A stretch of 6,235 nt of DNA from Gemmatimonadota bacterium (GTDB taxonomy: Bacteria; GCA-2686955). The position numbers and the translations under genes were made by a program. Below are positions 1-6,235 of the stretch, one piece after another. Where the stretch lies: positions 1-6,235 of the forward strand of contig NYZA01000263.1 of assembly GCA_002686955.1 (NCBI GenBank), given 5' to 3'. Position 1 is the first letter of the stretch, and each line of letters begins with the position of its first letter. Under the pieces are notes generated by a model. The model ran no database searches, was not told where the DNA came from, and was given only the letters and a program-made list of their open reading frames with translations.

Positions 1-2652
<2,652 letters not shown>

Positions 2653-2661
2653 GGGATCCAG

Positions 2662-2751
2662 CTACCGTGGAGGATGTCGTTGAGTCCGGGTATTCGCCCA
2701 GAGGGAATCGTTGAACGTACCAGAGGGCTCCGAGGGGTTCAAGAAACGCAT
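2662..2751 (-). other. 29-codon open frame in the secA leader, possibly not translated
   Basis: The minus strand has an ATG at 2751 followed by 29 sense codons and a TAG at 2664-2662, which ends nine bases before the secA ATG. The predicted peptide starts MRFLNPSEPS and ends RTQRHPPR. A GGA lies five bases before its ATG, a weak ribosome site. It has no signal peptide or membrane segment, unlike SecM, the arrest peptide upstream of secA in enterobacteria. It also overlaps the promoter-like pair and could not be made from a transcript starting near 2707. It may simply be a chance frame. No homology is recognised. Confidence 0.15.
2714..2742 (-). promoter_or_regulatory. Candidate sigma70-type promoter for secA
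   Basis: In the 114-base gap before secA, the minus strand reads TTGAAC (2742-2737), then exactly 17 bases, then TACGTT (2719-2714). Against TTGACA and TATAAT these match 4 of 6 and 3 of 6 positions, so the spacing is ideal but the -10 box is poor. A transcript from here would start near 2707 and give secA a leader of about 55 bases. Chance matches of this quality are common, and secA may instead be read from upstream of the glycosyltransferases. Confidence 0.25.
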
Positions 2752-2766
2752 GAAGATCCGGTTCTC

Positions 2767-4266
2767 TCAATCGCTCCTGCGCTCGTATAGCCGCACTTCA
2801 GCTCTGTAGAAGAGCTTGTGCTCCACCTCGTGCATATCGGCCGCCATCGCTTCCAGAAACTCCGGCGCTAGACGGGCGTGGGCGGCGATATGCCATACAT
2901 AGCGTGGCGCTCGCTCCTCGATCTTACCCCTGATCCTTTCGATATCTCCCTTGTGACCTCCCATCGCTTCCACGCGCAAGGGCGAATCCGCGCGTTCGAA
3001 GTAGTAGTCGAATAGAGCACGATAAGCCGTCAGGCCGATCACGAACGAGTCGGGGTACTCTTCCTCCCTATCGGTGATGTACCAGACCGCTTCTCGAAAC
3101 TGTTGTTTGAAGGCGCCCGCGCGTTCACCTTCAACGGGCCGTGGAGGGGGACCATAGAAATCGATTCCAAAGATCAGATGCCATAGAAGAACGCAAACCA
3201 GGCCACCCGCCACCACCGCTTGCCCGATCCCTCGCAAGGGCAGCCTCGTAATCGATCGCGCAAGGAGGATGTAGAGGGCGGGGAGAGAGATCACCATGTT
3301 TCGAAAGCTGAGGACCGGAACGGAGAGGATCGATTTCAAATAGGCACCGCCGAAAGGAATGACCAGCCAGAGCACGAGAAGCAGCCCGGGAGCGATTCCT
3401 CCGATCCGCCTGACTCCCACCCCTGCTCTTCCCCTCCGGCGGTCGATCAGCGTCGTCGCGAAGAGAGAGACATAGAGAAGTATCGCGACCCAACCCAGCT
3501 TGGGTGCACTATTGAAGCCGTAGTAGATGAACGACAGGAATGCATCCGTGGCGAGAGGACGAATCCACGGGGAGTGTTTCCCCACGTGTCCCAACATGCC
3601 TGGGATCCATGGAGAGTACAGCGCCAGAACGGCTGCGTACGTACATCCGATCTTCCATATCGCTGTTCTGAATCTACACGCAACGAGAAGCGCCGATGCT
3701 GCCTGCAGTAGAACGAGATAGGTTCCAAAATAATGTGTGTAGCTACATATTACGGCCAGGGGGATATAGCCGATCAACACCTTCCTGGGTGGCGGTCGAC
3801 CGATACCCATATGTCGTAGCATCATCGTCCACAACAAGGTCGCTGCCAAGGAAGACGCCATCAACATCGAATAGGAGCGAGCGGTCTGGCTAAAGAGCAG
3901 GGGATAGAACAGAACCGAGACGAAGGCAGCGGAAATCAGCCCTTCCCGATCGGAGTACAAGTAGCGGGCTAAGAAAAACACCAGAGCGATCGAAGCGATT
4001 CCGAAGAGTGCGGAAGGCAGACGCAGATCGAACTCCGTCGTCCCCAGTCCACGTTCCACGCCGAAGAGGAGCACCTGATATCCGGGGGGATGGAAGTCGG
4101 TCCCCACGCCCTTCGTGATGACTTCGGCGACCGTGGAGTAGCTGCTCTGCTGCCAACTCGCCAACTCGTCCAACCAGAGCGATTGCTTGCCAAGCCCGTA
4201 CAGGCGCAAGGCGGCTCCCAGGAGCAGAATGAGGGCTAGAAGTGTGCGACTTGTACGGTCCGTCAT
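2767..4266 (-). CDS. Integral membrane glycosyltransferase, GT-C fold, family 39 / ArnT-like
   Basis: This 499-residue protein is predicted to be a polytopic inner-membrane enzyme that moves a sugar from a polyprenyl-phosphate carrier to an acceptor on the outer face of the membrane. Helix 1 (about residues 8-24) is followed by SLWLDELASW, whose D33-E34 pair matches the catalytic acidic motif of the first periplasmic loop in GT-C enzymes. Next comes HPPGYQVLL (59-67), the HPP-type motif of this superfamily, and SQTARSYSML (126-135), the usual ARSY motif. Further hydrophobic segments lie near 84-103, 110-126, 133-150, 165-195, 207-225, 245-272, 292-312, 318-338 and 347-368. Residues 371-499 are hydrophilic and likely form a periplasmic domain. 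The start is an ATG 77 bases after the GT4 stop, with AGG three bases before it, so the ribosome site is poor. The acceptor is unknown: lipid A, protein and exopolysaccharide are all possible. Base composition is lower in GC than in the neighbouring GT4 gene. Confidence 0.88.
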   Translation of the reverse strand: MTDRTSRTLLALILLLGAALRLYGLGKQSLWLDELASWQQSSYSTVAEVITKGVGTDFHPPGYQVLLFGVERGLGTTEFDLRLPSALFGIASIALVFFLARYLYSDREGLISAAFVSVLFYPLLFSQTARSYSMLMASSLAATLLWTMMLRHMGIGRPPPRKVLIGYIPLAVICSYTHYFGTYLVLLQAASALLVACRFRTAIWKIGCTYAAVLALYSPWIPGMLGHVGKHSPWIRPLATDAFLSFIYYGFNSAPKLGWVAILLYVSLFATTLIDRRRGRAGVGVRRIGGIAPGLLLVLWLVIPFGGAYLKSILSVPVLSFRNMVISLPALYILLARSITRLPLRGIGQAVVAGGLVCVLLWHLIFGIDFYGPPPRPVEGERAGAFKQQFREAVWYITDREEEYPDSFVIGLTAYRALFDYYFERADSPLRVEAMGGHKGDIERIRGKIEERAPRYVWHIAAHARLAPEFLEAMAADMHEVEHKLFYRAEVRLYERRSD

Positions 4267-4275
4267 GAGCCTGCA

Positions 4276-4316
4276 GGTAGCGAATCGACGCTTTGAAAAC
4301 GGACCGCGAAGCTACC
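4276..4316. repeat. Small inverted repeat in the gap between the two glycosyltransferase genes
   Basis: The 77-base gap 4267-4343 contains GGTAGC at 4276-4281 and its complement GCTACC at 4311-4316, 29 bases apart. A shorter AGCG/CGCT pair with a six-base loop lies inside (4279-4292). The palindrome CCTGCAGG (4270-4277) sits three bases before the ATG of the membrane glycosyltransferase gene, where pairing could mask the already weak ribosome site. There is no T-run in the direction of transcription, so this is not an intrinsic terminator. It could be chance. Confidence 0.25.
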
Positions 4317-4343
4317 ACAGCGTCAGGGTGGAGGAGCCGAAGA

Positions 4344-5576
4344 TCAGAGCAACAGATCGCCGAGCAGAGCTGTCGCTACCGCGCCCGAATCACGGCTGAG
4401 AGCTCCACGTGCCGCCAGGCGCCCCAAGCGCAGCATCGTTTTCCGTCGTTCAGGCTGAAGAGCATTTCGGATCCCCTCGGCCAACTCCATCTCATCGGGC
4501 CGAGCCACCAATTCCAGGCTTCCGCCGGGCAGATTGTCGGCGAAACCAGGCAGCTCAGTGCTGACCACCGGCACGCCGGATGCCAGAGCCTCGTAGATGA
4601 CACGTGGAAAGCCCTCGGATGCGCTCGCCAGCACGAGCAGATCGGCCCTAGAGTAGAATCGGAGCTTCTGAATCGGGTCGCCCACGTACCCTTCGAATCG
4701 ACAATCTTCATTCTCCCCCAGTCTCGATTTCGCCAAGGCTCTCAACCGCTCCAGCTCGGGACCGGCACCCACGACGATGAGCCGTGCCCGCGGATGGGTC
4801 GCGCGCAGGCGGGCGACCGCCCCGATGATCAGGTCCACATTCTTGCCGGGCATCAGGGCTCCCAGATAGAGCAGAGTAGGAGCGCCTGATTCCCCTGCCC
4901 TCCTCTCGCCGGATTCCGCCAACACGGCATCGAGCTGCGCCAGATCGAAGTCGACGACGGGGGGCGTTTCCACGGTCGGACCGGGGAGATGGGCGTAGGC
5001 GGAGCGCAGAGCCGGTCCCGTCACCAGGCGCGCCCCCGCCGCCGCCATCGTCCACCCCTCCAGCGCGCCGGCGATCCAACTGTAGAGAGGCAGGAGGCGA
5101 GCACGCCACCCGGTCAGCCGGGCGCGAACGCGCGAAGTGTCACGCCACCGGGTTCCGAGATAGACGGCGAAAGGGATCCCGGCGGCACGACAGAGCAGAG
5201 CGGCGGCAACGGCTCGAAAAGAGGGCATGAACACAAAGGCCGCGTCGGCACCCCTCAGCGCACGCCGAATCGTTCGAATCTGGTCGGCGAGCCGCTTCAA
5301 CGAGGAAACGACCCGTATCGCGGATCCGAAATCCTCGTCCAGCTCGACGATCTCGACGCGATCGGAGAGAGCGTATGCAACCCCTCGGAGGCGCTCGAAG
5401 ACCGCGGTCTCCTCCGGCCGGACAACGGGTGCCAAGAACGACACCTCTTGGAATCGCTCCGAGATTCGGTCTACCAGGCGCCCGTCCGCGCCCTGTACGC
5501 GGCGAAACCCCTCCCGGTCTTCGACGACCGCGGCCCGGGACAATACCACCAGGCGCCCCAAAGGCTCCTCGGCCAC
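4344..5576 (-). CDS. Glycosyltransferase family 4 (GT-B fold), 410 residues from a GTG start
   Basis: This is a cytoplasmic or membrane-associated retaining glycosyltransferase expected to use a nucleotide-sugar donor. Numbering from the GTG at 5576, the N-terminal Rossmann-like domain starts at once with RLVVLSRAAV (8-17). It continues through FVFMPSFRAVAAALLCRAAG, the usual acceptor-side helix region. The C-terminal donor domain opens with LLYLGALMPGKNVDLIIGAV (235-254). The family signature SEGFPRVIYEALASGVPVVS has the E-x7-E pair at E321 and E329. It ends at residue 410 with LLGDLLL and a TGA stop. The start was chosen because ACCTCCT at 5586-5592 reads AGGAGGT on the coding strand, nine bases before GTG. 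An ATG at 5612, with GGAG five bases upstream, would add 12 residues rich in Arg and Thr. A TTG at 5714 would add 46 residues of low-complexity sequence, which is unlikely. It is the first of three co-directional genes. Donor and acceptor sugars cannot be read from the sequence. Confidence 0.9.
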   Translation of the reverse strand: MAEEPLGRLVVLSRAAVVEDREGFRRVQGADGRLVDRISERFQEVSFLAPVVRPEETAVFERLRGVAYALSDRVEIVELDEDFGSAIRVVSSLKRLADQIRTIRRALRGADAAFVFMPSFRAVAAALLCRAAGIPFAVYLGTRWRDTSRVRARLTGWRARLLPLYSWIAGALEGWTMAAAGARLVTGPALRSAYAHLPGPTVETPPVVDFDLAQLDAVLAESGERRAGESGAPTLLYLGALMPGKNVDLIIGAVARLRATHPRARLIVVGAGPELERLRALAKSRLGENEDCRFEGYVGDPIQKLRFYSRADLLVLASASEGFPRVIYEALASGVPVVSTELPGFADNLPGGSLELVARPDEMELAEGIRNALQPERRKTMLRLGRLAARGALSRDSGAVATALLGDLLL

Positions 5577-5585
5577 CGAGTTGCG

Positions 5586-5592
5586 ACCTCCT
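5586..5592 (-). promoter_or_regulatory. Strong ribosome binding site deciding the GT4 start
   Basis: On the minus strand this site reads AGGAGGT, a full match to the anti-Shine-Dalgarno sequence, with nine bases before the GTG at 5576-5574. It favours GTG over the upstream ATG at 5612 and TTG at 5714. The upstream ATG does have its own shorter site (GGAG, 5621-5618), so two start sites cannot be excluded. Confidence 0.7.
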
Positions 5593-5722
5593 CTGTCCGT
5601 CCTCGTCCTCATCCTGACTCCGTGTTGCGGCCCCGTCGTCGCTCCCTCGCCGGATCCGGGCGCGGCGACGGGACCACTCTTCCTCGAAGATCGACCGATC
5701 GGCGTCCGCCTCAAGCAGCGCT

Positions 5723-5727
5723 GGGGA
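5723..5727 (+). promoter_or_regulatory. Possible ribosome site for the exported-protein gene
   Basis: GGGGA lies 14 bases before the ATG at 5742, which is too far, but eight bases before an in-frame GTG at 5736. The GTG start would add only two residues (Met-Ala) to the signal peptide, so the mature protein would not change. Confidence 0.35.
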
Positions 5728-5741
5728 TATCCTTGGTGGCC

Positions 5742-6235
5742 ATGAATCGAGCTCTCGCCCCCTCCCTCTTCTTTCTGCTCTTGCCGGCACTGTCATTCCC
5801 ATCGGCCAATGCCCAGCGGGGAGCAGCCGAAGTTCTTCGCTTCGGCAGCGTCTCGGAGGCCGAGAAGGCGCTTCCGATGATCGCCACCGCGCTCTCGGGC
5901 CCGTCCCAGGAGTCGGTGATCGCACGCCGCACCCGTCCACGAATCATGCTCACCGGCTACTGGCCGCCCACCAACGAGATGATCCGGCGATTCAGCCCCG
6001 ATCCCGATCTCAATCCCCAGGGCTGGATCGGCGGGAACTGGGAGGGACGAGGATTCGACGTCTTCGCCTACTTCCCGGAATTCGATCCTCCGGACTGTCG
6101 CAACTGCGGCAAGGGGGAGGGCGACCTCGAGGTGGATTATCAAGATTCCTCCCGCGACGGCCGCGCCATCTCCGACACCCTCCGGCCGATCGCACTGATC
6201 ACCTTCAGCCGGGGGTTCGACGACCTGAGCTGGGA
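5742..6235 (+). CDS. Secreted protein of uncertain family, 3' end beyond window
   Basis: The frame is open from ATG 5742 to the right edge (164 codons and two bases). Residues 1-24 form a Sec signal peptide: R3, a hydrophobic core LFFLLLPAL, and a cleavage site after SANA (A22, A24), giving a mature start at Q25. It lacks the cysteine of a lipobox. The mature part is hydrophilic and continues with IMLTGYWPPTNEMIRRFSPD (68-87), GWIGGNWEGRGFDVFAYFPE (94-113), a CRNC pair at C119 and C122, GDLEVDYQD (127-135) and PIALITFSRGFDDLSW (149-164). The layout of a 'LTGY' strand followed by a 'PIALITFSRG' strand loosely recalls the start of pyroglutamyl peptidase (family C15) folds. That is a guess from memory, and the catalytic Cys/His region would lie outside the window. 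The protein probably acts in the periplasm or outside the cell. A GTG at 5736 is an alternative start with better ribosome-site spacing. The gene is divergent from the glycosyltransferases, and no functional link to them is visible. Confidence 0.85.
   Translation, partial: MNRALAPSLFFLLLPALSFPSANAQRGAAEVLRFGSVSEAEKALPMIATALSGPSQESVIARRTRPRIMLTGYWPPTNEMIRRFSPDPDLNPQGWIGGNWEGRGFDVFAYFPEFDPPDCRNCGKGEGDLEVDYQDSSRDGRAISDTLRPIALITFSRGFDDLSW

Larger units (their letters stand above)
5577..5741. promoter_or_regulatory. Divergent intergenic region between the GT4 gene and the exported-protein gene
   Basis: These 165 bases must hold the promoters for both directions if the gene starts are right. The sequence is very GC-rich. 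I find no clear -35/-10 pair on either strand. The only notable symmetry is CCGATCGG near 5695-5702, an eight-base palindrome of a kind common in GC-rich DNA. No terminator or RNA gene is seen. Confidence 0.5.

Noticed and set aside
2720-2742. Possible terminator after the GT39 gene
   Set aside because: The GC-rich stretch CCCCTCGGAGCCC forms at most a three-base stem and has no following T-run on the minus strand.
3220-3711. A 163-codon plus-strand frame within the GT39 gene
   Set aside because: It is antisense to a clear membrane glycosyltransferase, the peptide is charged low-complexity sequence, and no motif is seen.
4267-4343. Promoter between the two glycosyltransferase genes
   Set aside because: I found no -35/-10 pair with acceptable spacing on the minus strand in this 77-base gap.
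5140-5940. A 266-codon minus-strand frame crossing the GT4 5' end, the divergent region and the exported-protein gene
   Set aside because: It overlaps two better-supported genes in other frames, and its Arg/Gly/Pro-rich translation is typical of a GC-rich shadow frame.
5793-6143. A 116-codon minus-strand frame opposite the exported-protein gene
   Set aside because: The plus strand encodes a signal peptide with an AxA cleavage site followed by conserved-looking motifs. The antisense frame has no such support.

Overview
This window is ordinary chromosomal DNA from a GC-rich bacterium with a diderm-style envelope. It carries four protein-coding genes: three on the minus strand and one divergent gene on the plus strand. 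No RNA genes, insertion sequences, CRISPR arrays, phage genes or long repeats were seen. The lineage cannot be fixed from this sequence. The long-form SecA (an enlarged preprotein-binding region) and the style of the exported protein at the right edge would fit Gemmatimonadota, candidate phyla of the FCB group or Myxococcota-like bacteria. That is an impression, not a result.

Layout, right to left along the minus strand: a GT-B fold family 4 glycosyltransferase (5576 to 4344); a polytopic GT-C glycosyltransferase of the family 39/ArnT type (4266 to 2767); and secA (2652 to beyond position 1), the ATPase motor of the general secretion pathway, which is missing only its C-terminal end. The gaps are 77 and 114 bases and hold no convincing terminator, so read-through is possible. 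The secA leader contains a weak promoter-like pair and a 29-codon open frame, and both are uncertain. On the plus strand, starting at 5742 and running off the right edge, is a secreted protein with a clear signal peptide, a TGYWPP-type motif and a CxxC pair. It is separated from the GT4 gene by a 165-base divergent intergenic region.

The two glycosyltransferases plausibly act in one envelope-glycan pathway: a cytoplasmic enzyme using a nucleotide sugar, and a membrane enzyme using a lipid-linked sugar. Nothing in the sequence names their product. secA is a housekeeping gene that happens to lie downstream. The most informative points are a start-site correction for the GT4 gene (a full Shine-Dalgarno before a GTG codon), a marked GC drop inside the GT39 gene, the secA leader region, and the poorly characterised exported protein. 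I see no sign of a defence system, biosynthetic cluster or other new multi-gene system here.
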